NCBI RefSeq assembly: GCF_005144415.1
Contig: NZ_SWJE01000001.1
Location: 124,001 to 188,000, forward strand
Direction of reading: 5' to 3'
Origin: Trinickia terrae
Lineage (GTDB): Bacteria > Pseudomonadota > Gammaproteobacteria > Burkholderiales > Burkholderiaceae
DNA length: 64,000 nt
In this document: positions 37,066 through 48,102 of the stretch, one piece after another
Numbering within the stretch: the stretch's first letter is position 1
Layout: each line of letters begins with the position of its first letter
Notes under the pieces: generated by a model
Told to the model about the DNA's origin: nothing
The model's input: only the letters and a program-made list of their open reading frames with translations
Database searches by the model: none
Program-made: the position numbers and the translations under genes

Positions 37066-37195
37066 CGATTGAATCAATCATTTTCATGACGAGCCCGTTG
37101 CTGCCTCTGCAAAATCCGCTCAATTCGACAAAGGATAAATGATTGAATCGATCAAAATAAGCGAGTGTAAACCCTTGCTTGTGACTGATTCAATC
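37066..37195. promoter_or_regulatory. Three phased copies of a 13-bp palindrome GATTGA-A-TCAATC
   Basis: Copies lie at 37067-37079 (perfect arms GATTGA/TCAATC), 37141-37153 (GATTGAATCGATC) and, inverted, 37183-37195 (GATTGAATCAGTC). Centres are 74 and 42 bp apart, close to 7 and 4 helical turns, so all face the same side of the DNA. The array is 150-280 bp upstream of the DapA-like operon. A TTTACA-like -35 (complement of 37166-37171) places the middle copy over the likely -10. The DeoR protein of the operon is a candidate binder. Confidence 0.6.
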
Positions 37196-37310
37196 GTTCT
37201 GGGCAATGCAAGGTGTCCGCGGAACAGCGGTGAATAGCGGCCCGATCCTTCTTGAGCGTCCATAGGGCCGGCTATCGTCGCTAAGTGAAATCCCTTGGTG
37301 ACGTCATCGG

Positions 37311-37326
37311 ATGGTAACGCTACCAT
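37311..37326. promoter_or_regulatory. LacI-type operator O1 of the sugar-acid dehydratase operon
   Basis: ATGGTAACGCTACCAT has perfect 6-bp arms around ACGC. An operator with identical arms lies 63 bp downstream. The form resembles the 16-bp operators of GntR-like LacI repressors; the operon itself encodes such a protein at 41461. Confidence 0.6.
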
Positions 37327-37373
37327 TTTGGCCATTGAAGCGCTGGCTACCTGCCTATAGCGCGTACGGCGCG

Positions 37374-37389
37374 ATGGTATCGCTACCAT
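37374..37389. promoter_or_regulatory. LacI-type operator O2, at the dehydratase start
   Basis: ATGGTATCGCTACCAT has the same arms as O1 and a centre spacing of 63 bp, six helical turns. Its last bases form an ATG (37388). A weak promoter-like pair (TTGAAG 37335, TATAGC 37356, 15-bp spacer) lies between O1 and O2, which would suit a repression loop. Confidence 0.6.
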
Positions 37390-37399
37390 GGAGAGATCA

Positions 37400-39202
<1,803 letters not shown>

Positions 39203-39218
39203 TTCATCCTAGCCCTTC

Positions 39219-39953
39219 ATGACCGCATCCGATATCACCGTCAGCGACGCGACACTCGAATTGCTTCGCCACGTCAGTACTGCGACCTTGACCACGCAGC
39301 TCTTCAAGCGCGGCTTGCGCAACGTGTTTCTGCAAGGTGTCGCGCCGCTCGTCAAACCGTTGCCTGGGGCGCCCAACGTCGTCGGCCCGGCATTCACGTT
39401 GCGCAACATTCCGGCGCGAGAAGATCTCGACCACGTCGGCGTGTTTCAGAACCCGGATCATCCACAGCGCAAAGCCGTCGAAACGGCGCCGCCGGGCAGC
39501 GTGCTGGTGCAGGACTGCCGCGGCGATCGCACGGTCGCATCGGTCGGTTCGATTCTTGCGCTACGTTTGGCGAAGCGGGGCGTCGCAGGCATGGTGTCGG
39601 ACGGACCAGTGCGCGACAGCGGCACGATTGCGGAATTGGGCTTGCCGATCTGGTGCGCCGGCGCGAGCGCGCCGCTCAATCTGGCAAAACACCATGCAGT
39701 CGATATGAATGTACCGATTGCGTGCGGTGGTGTGCCTGTCTACCCGGGCGATATCGTTGTCGCCGACGTGGACGGCGTCGTGATCGTGCCGCGGGAAATG
39801 GCCGCCGACGTCGCTCGCGACGCGACCGAACAGGAACAGCTCGAGGTGTTCATCGCGCAGCGCATCGCCGAGGGACGGCCTTTGCGCGGCACGTATCCGC
39901 CGAACGAAGAGACGCTGGCTGCCTACGCGCAGTGGCGTGTGCAAAAACAATAG
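39219..39953 (+). CDS. RraA-like (HMG/CHA aldolase-fold) protein
   Basis: A 244-residue protein of the RraA/4-hydroxy-4-methyl-2-oxoglutarate aldolase family, with GVAGMVSDGPVRDSG (Arg/Asp active-site loop) and CGGVPVYPGDIVVADVDGVV. Enzymic members are divalent-metal class II aldolases that split pyruvate from 4-hydroxy-2-oxo acids; RraA itself inhibits RNase E. Directly after a sugar-acid dehydratase (16 bases), an aldolase cleaving the 2-keto-3-deoxy acid is the natural reading. Confidence 0.82.
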   Translation: MTASDITVSDATLELLRHVSTATLTTQLFKRGLRNVFLQGVAPLVKPLPGAPNVVGPAFTLRNIPAREDLDHVGVFQNPDHPQRKAVETAPPGSVLVQDCRGDRTVASVGSILALRLAKRGVAGMVSDGPVRDSGTIAELGLPIWCAGASAPLNLAKHHAVDMNVPIACGGVPVYPGDIVVADVDGVVIVPREMAADVARDATEQEQLEVFIAQRIAEGRPLRGTYPPNEETLAAYAQWRVQKQ

Positions 39954-40020
39954 TACGTCGATGCTGTTCCGATCCATCGCATAACAAAGGCTCGCACGCA
40001 TCGCGAGCGCAGGAGACACA

Positions 40021-41346
40021 GTGACTATCACGACACCGGCGCTCGACGAATCGCGCCTGATCAACCGACTCGCACTCCGTTTGATTCCTCTGCTCGGACT
40101 GATGTATTTGGTCGCTTACATCGACCGCTCGAATATCAGCTTCGCCAAGCTCCAGATGCTCGGCAGCCTGGGGCTGTCCGAAGTGGCGTATGGGCTGGGC
40201 GCGTCGCTGTTCTTTATCGGCTATCTGATCTTCGAAGTGCCGAGCAACGTGTTGTTGCACAAGTACGGCGCGCCCCGCTGGATGGCGCGCATCATGTTCA
40301 CGTGGGGCGTCGTCACGTTGTTGCTCGCCTTCACGCGGAACGCGACGATGTTCTACATCCTGCGCTTCCTGCTCGGCGCATCCGAGGCCGGCCTGTATCC
40401 GGGCGTGATCTATTACCTGACCTTGTGGTTTCCTTCGCAGCATCGCGTGCGGATGCTCGGCTACTTCACCGTTGGCAGCAGTCTGGGCAACATGGTCGGC
40501 GCGCCGATCTGCGGCTGGCTGCTCGACAAGGGCGGTCTTGCTGGCCTGCAGGGCTGGCAACTCGTGTTTATCGCCACCGGCATGCCATCGATCTTATTGA
40601 CATGCGTCGTGTTGTTCCTGTTGCCGGCCTCTCCGAAGCAGGCGAAATTCCTCTCGCCGGACGAGAAGCAGTGGCTCACCGTTACGCTCGAGGCGGAACG
40701 GGCTCAAACGAAGTTGAACTATCGCGCGGATCAGTCGTTGCTGCTCAGTGTCCTGACTGAGCCGCGCGTGATCGGCATGGCCCTCTACTACATGATGCTG
40801 TCGATTTCCGTATATGGCGTGAGCTATTGGCTGCCGACGCTGGTGAAGGGCTTCGGGGTCAGCAACACCACTAACGGCTTGCTGAACATCATTCCCTGGC
40901 TGATGGCGACAGTCGCGTTGGCGTGGCTGCCATCGAAGCTGCGCGGTGGCAACCGCGCGATCGTTGCGATGCTGGCGACGGCCTTGCTCGGCGTCGCATG
41001 CTTTCTGAGCGCCGTGTTTCTGCCCACCAACACGCTGCGTTTTGCGGCTCTCTGCCTCGGCGCGCCATGCATGTATCTTCTGATCCCGTGCTTTTGGACT
41101 TTGCCGCCCAAGTTCCTGTTCGGCGCGCGTGCGGCCGCTGGGATCGCCGCGATTAATTCGCTCGGCAACATCGGCGGGTTCATCGCGCAGAATCTGGTGC
41201 CATGGGTCCGGCAGGCCACCGGCAGCGTGAAGACGCCAATGCTGATTCCTGCGGCCTGTCTGTTGCTGTTCGCCTTGATCACCTTGATGATCCTGCGCCG
41301 TCAGGGCACGCGAGTCGCGCACAACCGCTTATCCGTTGCCGAATAG
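40021..41346 (+). CDS. MFS transporter of the anion:cation symporter family (sugar acid uptake)
   Basis: A 441-residue MFS protein with AYIDRSNISFAKLQM in the first helix region and twelve segments, typical of the ACS family (glucarate, galactonate, phthalate porters). It probably imports the aldonate used by the dehydratase and aldolase in the same operon. GTG start 40021 follows AGGAGACACA. Confidence 0.88.
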   Translation: MTITTPALDESRLINRLALRLIPLLGLMYLVAYIDRSNISFAKLQMLGSLGLSEVAYGLGASLFFIGYLIFEVPSNVLLHKYGAPRWMARIMFTWGVVTLLLAFTRNATMFYILRFLLGASEAGLYPGVIYYLTLWFPSQHRVRMLGYFTVGSSLGNMVGAPICGWLLDKGGLAGLQGWQLVFIATGMPSILLTCVVLFLLPASPKQAKFLSPDEKQWLTVTLEAERAQTKLNYRADQSLLLSVLTEPRVIGMALYYMMLSISVYGVSYWLPTLVKGFGVSNTTNGLLNIIPWLMATVALAWLPSKLRGGNRAIVAMLATALLGVACFLSAVFLPTNTLRFAALCLGAPCMYLLIPCFWTLPPKFLFGARAAAGIAAINSLGNIGGFIAQNLVPWVRQATGSVKTPMLIPAACLLLFALITLMILRRQGTRVAHNRLSVAE

Positions 41347-41460
41347 CCCCCCTTCGTGCATGCATGCCGGCCGAAGCCGCGTTCGATCCGTTTCGCGCCC
41401 CGCCGCCCGAGACCGGCGGCGGAATACAATTGATGCGATACGTTCATTCCAGCCACTGCC

Positions 41461-42528
41461 ATGCCGAATCAGAAGCCGACCGCCGCTGCCATTCCCGATG
41501 CGCCGGAATTGGCGGCGCCCGCAAAACGCCTGCGCGGCGGCCCCAAGGGCTTGCGCATCACTGACGTCGCCGCGCTGGCAGGCGTCGCACCGATTACCGT
41601 GTCGCGTGTGTTCAATAGCCCCGAGACGGTCGCGCCCGATACGCTCGAACGGGTGCGCCAGGTTGTGCAAAAGCTCGGCTATGTGCCCAACCGTCTCGCG
41701 AGCGGCTTGTCATCATCTCGCTCGCGACTGATCGCGGCGATCGTGCCGACCATCGCCCACTCGCTGTTTTCGGAAACGATCCAGGTGTTCAGCGAGACGA
41801 TGTCCCGCGCGGGATACCAGGTATTGCTCGCGTTGAGCGGCTACAGTGATTCAAGCGAAGAGGCATTGCTCGACGCAGTGCTGAGCCGGCGTCCTGAAGG
41901 GGTGCTGCTGACCGGGATCGCGCACACCGACTCCCTGCGCGAGCGGTTGCGCAACGTGGGCATGCCGGTCGTCGAAACGTGGGATATGACCGCCACGCCG
42001 ATCGACATGCTGGTCGGGTTTTCGCATCATGAGATCGGGGCGGCGGTGGCCGAGCACTTTTTGCAACGGAAAGTGCGTGCGCCGGGTCTGATCTCCGCGA
42101 ACGACGATCGTGCACTTGCACGTCGCGACGGCTTTCGCGAGCGACTTGCACAGGCGGGTGTTGGCGAGATTGCCGAGGTGCTGGTTCTGCCGCCGAGTTC
42201 AATAGCCGTCGGCAAGGCTGCATTGCCGACGTTGCTGGAACAGGCACCGAACTTGGATGCCGTGTTTTGCGGCTCCGACCTACTTGCGATCGGCGTGCTT
42301 GGCGCTGCTAAACGCCTGGGTCTGAGCGTGCCTTCCCAGTTGTCGATCTGCGGCTTCGGCGATCTCGAATACGCAACGGAGACCACGCCACAACTGACGA
42401 CCGTGCGCGTGGACGGCGCCCGAATCGGACTCACTGCCGCTCGATGCCTGCTCGATAGGCTGAGCGGCGTCGAGAAGTCCAAGGTGAACAACGTTGGATT
42501 CCATGTCGTTGAACGTGAGACGACTTGA
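41461..42528 (+). CDS. LacI-family regulator, GntR-like
   Basis: A 355-residue LacI protein with an unusually long N-terminal leader (about 35 residues) before the HTH ITDVAALAGVAPITVSRVFN. The sensor domain (AAIVPTIAHSLFSETI...) and the FCGSDLLAIGVLGAAK segment resemble gluconate regulator GntR. It presumably represses its own operon through the two ATGGTA-N4-TACCAT sites, with the sugar acid or an intermediate as inducer. Confidence 0.87.
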   Translation: MPNQKPTAAAIPDAPELAAPAKRLRGGPKGLRITDVAALAGVAPITVSRVFNSPETVAPDTLERVRQVVQKLGYVPNRLASGLSSSRSRLIAAIVPTIAHSLFSETIQVFSETMSRAGYQVLLALSGYSDSSEEALLDAVLSRRPEGVLLTGIAHTDSLRERLRNVGMPVVETWDMTATPIDMLVGFSHHEIGAAVAEHFLQRKVRAPGLISANDDRALARRDGFRERLAQAGVGEIAEVLVLPPSSIAVGKAALPTLLEQAPNLDAVFCGSDLLAIGVLGAAKRLGLSVPSQLSICGFGDLEYATETTPQLTTVRVDGARIGLTAARCLLDRLSGVEKSKVNNVGFHVVERETT

Positions 42529-42714
42529 CACTCCAGTCGGGCCTTGAAGACCATGTTGGCTCGAGAGATAGAGAAGATGGAGTGTCGGTGCTCCTGCATT
42601 CCCTCGTCATCGCGCCTCTGAGATTTTTGTACGCGATTGAATAACGACGCCGCTCAAAGCGACTGGGACTCTTACGCCTTGTATCTTGCTCGACATCTTG
42701 GGATGTGACGGGAA

Positions 42715-43240
42715 TCATTGCAAGTTCAGGGATTGTCCTTCCGCTACGGCGTCGATTGCTTTCAGCAAGCCGTCCCGGCCGCCGTGAACATCCATCCATC
42801 GCAGAACGCGACAGGCCGCGTCAGCGTAGATCATCCGGTCTTGGCCGGCGCGAGGCACCCACTCGGCAGGACTCAACGGGAGCGGACTGTCGATATCCCG
42901 CATGCAACGCTCGGCAGCGCCCGTTCCAGGATTCAGGTACCGATTGTTATTGGAGACAATGACAGCGATGCCTTCGTCGAACCAGGCGGGCATAGCGCCA
43001 TTGACCAACTTCCACCAACCGATCCGCCGATGTAGCTCTACAAGCGAGAACTCATGCGCCAGGATAGTGCGCGTTTGGCCGTGGGGCGCGAGTGATAATC
43101 GCAAAGGGCGTGGTCGTAGTTGAAGCAAGCGCCCCACGCCCTCCCATGCGTCTGTCGCACTCGTCCGTAGAACAGGCAACGATGATCGGCGCGAGATCGA
43201 ACGTACCGTAGAAATCTTGAACGAGCGACTCGGCTTCCTG
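42715..43240 (-). pseudogene. Frameshifted gluzincin-like peptidase domain gene
   Basis: Two frames together encode one protein: ...VQDFYGTFDLAPIIVACSTDECDRRMGG..., then after a shift near 43085-43095 ...TRTILAHEFSLVELHRRIG...AMPAWFDEGIAVIVS.... Intact relatives have HExxH followed by a glutamate in ...WFDEG; here the second histidine is leucine (HEFSL), so the metal site is also broken. No start is present because a transposase fragment abuts it. Confidence 0.62.
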
Positions 43241-43309
43241 CGCGAACGGCATGCGTCGGAACAGCCAAGTGAGGTATCGGTACGGGTCGATCGCGCGGGC
43301 CTTTACCGA
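43240..43309 (-). mobile_element. Fragment of an IS66-type transposase (TnpC) C terminus
   Basis: The minus-strand frame reads VKARAIDPYRYLTWLFRRMPFAQ, which matches the AKANGIDPYRYL...F...LP end of IS66-family transposases. It is directly joined to the peptidase pseudogene, so the two were fused by an IS-related deletion. Confidence 0.55.
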
Positions 43310-44059
43310 TCATGCCGCGTCCCGGACTATGCCGAGTCGAAGCACACAGGCGCTTGCTGAACGACACACTCTGTTTTTCCATTCGCCATAGTCTGGAGCC
43401 CTATCCCGCCAGGTAACGGGAAGGTGCAGCAGACATTGGCACCGAAGCTTACTACCCGGATTCAACTGGTCGTCGCAACACGGCTTCTGTTTGTAGAGCG
43501 TAACACCTCATTGAAGGCCTCGGCTGGCGCACGCTACTGCGTGAAGCGAGGCAGATTCTTACCCGGGTTGAACGGGCGCAGGCCCTAGTGCGCCGGGCGA
43601 GAACCGTGCAAGAGGCGCAGCTACGGATCAGCCTGGCCGGGACGGCCTCAAGGATCTCGACGACGCTGCCGAGGCCGATCTGGCAGCGATGCTCGAGTTT
43701 CAGGCCCGCGAGGCTTCTCACTCCGACGACTTGGTCACCGCGGCCTGCGACTGGTTTCAGCGACTTCGAATTCCACGTCCAGAGCAAGCTCCCAGGCTCA
43801 AATACGTCGTGATGTACCGGGAGCCGCACTTCAACTTTTGCGCGCGTCTCAATCACACTCGTTCCATTTTCAAAACGATGTGTTTCAGCGTCATTTTCTG
43901 CAAATTTGCCAGTTACGATCTGGTCACCGGGCAGCGAAATCGATTCCCGGTCGCGCTGCCTGGCTTGCCCCGACATGAAACGGCAAAAAGAAGAATACGC
44001 AAAAGCGTGGCGTCGAATTGCGTTGCCGCCGGGCTTGGAAAATTCAGAGGAGACTTGAA
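43310..44059. other. Gene-poor region, probably decayed coding sequence
   Basis: No frame here has a convincing product. Plus-strand pieces around 43530-43800 read like helical protein but switch frame, and I do not recognise the family. A ribosome site (AGAGGAG) at the end belongs to the next gene. Confidence 0.4.
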
Positions 44060-45319
44060 ATGCGAGCGAAAAATAGAGGATACGAAAACCTTCTGTTGGT
44101 CCTTTTGTTCTTTACGGTTGGGTCGGTTTTTTTTGACCGACTATCGATCAATTTTCTGTTTCCGTTCATGCGGGAGGATTTCGCATTGACGAACTCCAGA
44201 ATCGGCATGGTGACGTCTGCCTTGGCGCTCACCTGGGCCGTCTCTGGCGTCCTGCTAGGCGCCTACGCCGACCAGAGCAACCGCCGAAAGCCGGTCTTGA
44301 TCGCCACCGTGATCGTGTTTTCTCTGTGCTCGTTCTTCTCAGGACTGGCAGGCACCTTTGCCGCGCTCGTTATGGCACGCGCGTTGATGGGATTGGCGGA
44401 AGGCCCGATCTTGCCGGTCAGCCAATCATTGATGGCTTTTGCCTCGAGCGAATCGCGGCGGGGCTTCAACATGGGGTTCATCCAAGCTTCTGCGGTCGGT
44501 TTGCTCGGAGCGGTGCTGGCGCCGGCCGTGATCGTGCCGCTGGCGAGCACACACGGATGGCGTTTCGCGTTTTACTGCGCGGGCATACCGGGGCTCGTAC
44601 TCGCCATACTGCTTGCGATGTACATACGTGAACCGGCCGTCGACGAGAAAAGGGAGTTTGCTCCCTTGATGGCTCAACGCGAAATGCCGTTCACGCGTGT
44701 ATTGATGAGCAGAAATATCGTGATCTGCATCATCATGAGTTGTCTGTTCATCACGTGGTTTCTTGCCATTGCCGCCTTCGGTCCGGCCTACCTCATCGAG
44801 AGACGGCACTTTTCCCCGGCGCAGATGAGCATCTTCATGACCGTGCTTGGCATTTCGAGCGTGATAGCCGGATTCGCCGTGCCGGCCTTGTCCGATCGGA
44901 TCGGGCGCAAGCCGACGTTGATTGCGTTCTCCGCCGTCGCTGTATGCGCACCGCTCGTCATCGGCTATTTCCAAGGCACGTTCGTTATCCTTTGCGTCGC
45001 CATTTTCGTCGCATACCTTGGCTACGGTTGTTCCGCGATCTTTATCGCAACGATTCCTGCAGAGAGCGTGCCTCGATATTTTATCGGCAGAACTGTTGCG
45101 ACGGTCATCGGTACGGGCGAGGTGCTTGGCGGATTCATTTCTCCGATGTTTGCCGGGTTCTCGGCCGACAAATTCGGCCCAGCTGCGCCGTTCGTGATCG
45201 CGGCGGCTTCTGCCGCCCTTGCAGTGTTTGCGTCGTGCTTTTTACGCGAAACGGCGCCTCGCAAAGATCGCCTTGTCGTACCGGTGCCGACGGTCGCAAG
45301 TGATCCTGCGGTCGGCTGA
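44060..45319 (+). CDS. MFS transporter (aromatic acid/sugar-acid porter type)
   Basis: A 419-residue, twelve-segment MFS protein with the loop motif GAYADQSNRRKPVL and RALMGLAEGPILPVSQSLM in helix 4. It resembles porters of aromatic or carboxylic acids. ATG 44060 has AGAGGAG upstream. It converges with the LacI gene (24 bases between stops), so it is probably a separate unit from the xylose operon. Confidence 0.87.
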   Translation: MRAKNRGYENLLLVLLFFTVGSVFFDRLSINFLFPFMREDFALTNSRIGMVTSALALTWAVSGVLLGAYADQSNRRKPVLIATVIVFSLCSFFSGLAGTFAALVMARALMGLAEGPILPVSQSLMAFASSESRRGFNMGFIQASAVGLLGAVLAPAVIVPLASTHGWRFAFYCAGIPGLVLAILLAMYIREPAVDEKREFAPLMAQREMPFTRVLMSRNIVICIIMSCLFITWFLAIAAFGPAYLIERRHFSPAQMSIFMTVLGISSVIAGFAVPALSDRIGRKPTLIAFSAVAVCAPLVIGYFQGTFVILCVAIFVAYLGYGCSAIFIATIPAESVPRYFIGRTVATVIGTGEVLGGFISPMFAGFSADKFGPAAPFVIAAASAALAVFASCFLRETAPRKDRLVVPVPTVASDPAVG

Positions 45320-45343
45320 TGATCGAATGAACCGCTCGCTTCG

Positions 45344-46417
45344 CTACGCTTGCTTGCGAACCTCGCGCACTGCTTTCGGCGAGCGGCCGGTGGCCTTTTT
45401 CCGCGCATCGGACACCGGCCCGGCCGAAGCTCGAACGACAAGTTCGGCCGGGAGGGTGATGCGCGCTGCTGGCGCTTCTGTGCCGGCGATGCTCGCGAGG
45501 AGCGTGTTGACGGCCGCCCTCGCCATTTGCTGGAACGGTTGGCGGACCGTAGTCAAGGCGGGGTGAACTTGCGCCGCCATCGGTATGTCGTCAAAGCCTA
45601 TGACGGAGACGTCATCGGGAACGCGCAAGCCCGCCTCGCGCACCGCGGCGATGACGCCGAACGCGCTGAGATCGTTGGCGGCGAAGATCGCCGTCGGCGG
45701 CTCGGCCAGGCACAGCAGATCGGATGCGGCTTCAAAGGCTCTCATTTGGGATAGGTCGCCTGCCACCACGAGATTCGGATCTTGGGGCAGGCCGAGCCGG
45801 CCAAGCGTATCGCTGTACGCTCTTCGACGATCTCTGACACCTTCAATGGTTTCGTCGCCCGATATGAAGGCGATGCGGCGATGCCCGAGCTCCGCGAGAT
45901 GTTCGACGGCGAGGCACGCTCCGCCATAACTGTCGACCGAAATCGACGGAAAATTCGTCAATGAGCCACGTTGGTCGATCAGCACGACCGGCACGTGCGC
46001 TGCCGCCAGGGTATCGAACCACGCGGACTCCCGCGGCAGAATCGCGACGACGCCGTCCGCGAACTGGGGCAGCAGGCCGAGCAGGCTTCGGTGCGCGTCG
46101 CGGTCTTCGTCGAAGACCGTATAGACGAGGGTCTCGTAGCCAACCGCGCGAGCGGCGCGGCCAACGCCGAGAATCAGCTCGCTCGCGAACTGGTTGTCGA
46201 GCATGGGCGTGATGATGCCGATGATGCCGTTGCGTCCGCCCGAAAGCTTTTGCGCGCTGCGATTCACGACGTAGCCGATGTCGGCGGCGATCCTGAGCAC
46301 TTCATCGCGTGTCTCCCGTGACACGCCGGGGCGGTCGTTGAGTGCTCGCGATGCGGTCATCTGCGAGACGCCGGCAATCTTCGCGACTTGCGCGAGGGTG
46401 GGAATTTGCTTGCTCAT
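45344..46417 (-). CDS. LacI-family regulator of the xylo-oligosaccharide operon
   Basis: A 357-residue LacI protein: HTH LAQVAKIAGVSQMTASRALNDRPGVS, hinge NRSAQKLSGGRNGIIG, and a periplasmic-binding-protein-like sensor (IFAANDLSAFGVIAAVRE, SVIGFDDIPMAAQVHPALTTV). It is divergent from the ABC/xyl operon with two operator-like palindromes in between, so it probably represses that operon. Start at ATG 46417; the longer frame upstream contains the operator. Confidence 0.88.
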   Translation of the reverse strand: MSKQIPTLAQVAKIAGVSQMTASRALNDRPGVSRETRDEVLRIAADIGYVVNRSAQKLSGGRNGIIGIITPMLDNQFASELILGVGRAARAVGYETLVYTVFDEDRDAHRSLLGLLPQFADGVVAILPRESAWFDTLAAAHVPVVLIDQRGSLTNFPSISVDSYGGACLAVEHLAELGHRRIAFISGDETIEGVRDRRRAYSDTLGRLGLPQDPNLVVAGDLSQMRAFEAASDLLCLAEPPTAIFAANDLSAFGVIAAVREAGLRVPDDVSVIGFDDIPMAAQVHPALTTVRQPFQQMARAAVNTLLASIAGTEAPAARITLPAELVVRASAGPVSDARKKATGRSPKAVREVRKQA

Positions 46418-46496
46418 GGCCGATGAGATCCGGAAAGACGCTGGCGGTCGTAGGTTCGAGTTGGTGTCCGATTTCAGGGCGGAATTTGCCGACAGT

Positions 46497-46514
46497 AACG
46501 TTACCGCTACCGAA
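46497..46514. promoter_or_regulatory. Second operator-like site near the LacI gene
   Basis: AACGTTACCGCTACCGAA shares 13 of 18 bases with the main operator at 46698, including the left AACGTTA arm. It lies 80 bp upstream of the LacI start and could serve autoregulation or looping. Confidence 0.4.
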
Positions 46515-46697
46515 CGTAGTCGACATTTTACCAGCGGGTTTCTGGCACACAAGCCCCTCCTAGCAGCAGCTTCGTTTTTGTCTGCCGTCCTTTTCGCACG
46601 GCGGTGGGAGCGCGCACTTCCCATTATCGGCGGGGTATGACGAACATTTTGGGTAAACCCGCATAGCGCCGCCTGCTACGTCAACCTAACATGAATT

Positions 46698-46715
46698 AAC
46701 GTTATCGATAACGTT
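46698..46715. promoter_or_regulatory. Main LacI-type operator of the ABC/xyl operon
   Basis: AACGTTATCGATAACGTT is an 18-bp perfect palindrome with the central CG typical of LacI-family sites. It lies 37 bp before the binding-protein ATG, in the divergent control region. Confidence 0.7.
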
Positions 46716-46752
46716 CTAGCGAAGCTGGCTCGCGTGAGAGGAGGAGACAAAG

Positions 46753-48057
46753 ATGAAGTGGCTGACACGCTGCAAACCAGCGTCCATTCGGAACATGGCG
46801 GCGATTTTGCTTGCCGCTGGAGCGGCATGGTCCGCTTCCGGATATGCAGGACCCTCGAAGACGATTACGGAGTGGGATCACCAAACCGACGGCAATGGGC
46901 CCAAGGTCGTGCGAGAAGCCGCGGACCGCTTCGAGAAACAGAATCCGCTTTACAAGATCGAGGATTCGCACGTGCTCAACGACGCGTACAAGGCGAAGCT
47001 GAACGTCGCGTTCGGTGCGGGACAGCCGCCGTGCGTGTTCGATACTTGGGGCGGGGGGCCGCTGCGCGAGTACGTGAAAGCGGGGCAGGTCGTCGACCTG
47101 ACGCCTTATCTTCAGAAGGACCCGGCTTATCGCGACCGCTTTCTGCCGACGGCCTGGCGAGCTGTCACGTATGACAACAAGATCTACGGAATCCCGACCG
47201 AGAACGTATCGGCGGCGGTGATTTTCTACAACAAGGATCTGTTCAAGCAGTACAACCTGAATCCGCCTGCAACGTGGAACGACTTGCTGAACGTGATCAA
47301 GACGCTTCAGGCCCACGGCATCGCACCGTTTGCGCTGGCGAACAAGAACAAGTGGACGGGCTCGATGTACTACATGTACCTCGTCGACCGCATCGGCGGG
47401 CCCGACGTATTCCGCAAGGCGGCCGATCGTGCGCCGGGCGGCAGCTTCGCCGATCCCGCTTTCATCGAGGCAGGCCGGTACATTCAGCAACTCGTCAAGG
47501 CCGGTGCATTCGCCCAGGGTTTCAACGGACTCGACTACGACATCGGCGCATCGCGCCGTCTGCTTTATTCGGGTCGGGCGGCAATGGAGCTGATGGGCGG
47601 ATGGGAGGCCTCAACGATCCAGAAGGAAAACCCTGGCTTTTACAAAAAGCTCGACGTTTTCCCGTTTCCGGCAATCCCGGGGGGCAAGGGTGATCCGCAC
47701 GACGTGATCGGCACCGTCGGCGACAGCTTTACGAGCATCTCGACGCAATGCGCGGATCGCGATGCCGCGTTCAGCCTGATCAAGACGATGACCGACGACG
47801 CGTCGATGCAGGCGCGCATCGCCGATGCGCGAATTCCGCCGGTCAAGAACGCACGCTTGACGGACCCGTTTCTGCAGCGACTGCAGGCATTGGTTGCGCA
47901 GGCGCCGAACGTGCAGCTCTGGTACGACCAGGAACTGCCGCCCAAACTCGGCGAGCTGCACAAGGATACGACGCAGGCGTTGTTCGGCTTGTCGCTGAGT
48001 CCGGAAGCTGCGGCGCAGCAGATGGAAGCGGCGGCCAAGGCCGACGCGGGCAAGTAA
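46753..48057 (+). CDS. Sugar ABC transporter substrate-binding protein (family 1)
   Basis: A 434-residue extracytoplasmic binding protein with an N-terminal signal peptide (cleavage near SGYAG). The body has the family 1 sugar-binding pattern: [30 protein letters not shown]-like [19 protein letters not shown] and late [11 protein letters not shown]. It delivers a di- or oligosaccharide to the two permeases. Start ATG has GGAGGAGA upstream. First gene of the operon. Confidence 0.9.
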   Translation: MKWLTRCKPASIRNMAAILLAAGAAWSASGYAGPSKTITEWDHQTDGNGPKVVREAADRFEKQNPLYKIEDSHVLNDAYKAKLNVAFGAGQPPCVFDTWGGGPLREYVKAGQVVDLTPYLQKDPAYRDRFLPTAWRAVTYDNKIYGIPTENVSAAVIFYNKDLFKQYNLNPPATWNDLLNVIKTLQAHGIAPFALANKNKWTGSMYYMYLVDRIGGPDVFRKAADRAPGGSFADPAFIEAGRYIQQLVKAGAFAQGFNGLDYDIGASRRLLYSGRAAMELMGGWEASTIQKENPGFYKKLDVFPFPAIPGGKGDPHDVIGTVGDSFTSISTQCADRDAAFSLIKTMTDDASMQARIADARIPPVKNARLTDPFLQRLQALVAQAPNVQLWYDQELPPKLGELHKDTTQALFGLSLSPEAAAQQMEAAAKADAGK

Positions 48058-48102
48058 ATGCGCAACCACGAGTCCGGGTACATGACGGGCGAGGAGACAA
48101 CT

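Noticed and set aside
43452-43976. 174-codon minus-strand frame in the gap before the MFS gene
   Set aside because: Ser/Arg-rich product without recognisable features and no ribosome site; likely chance opening in decayed DNA.
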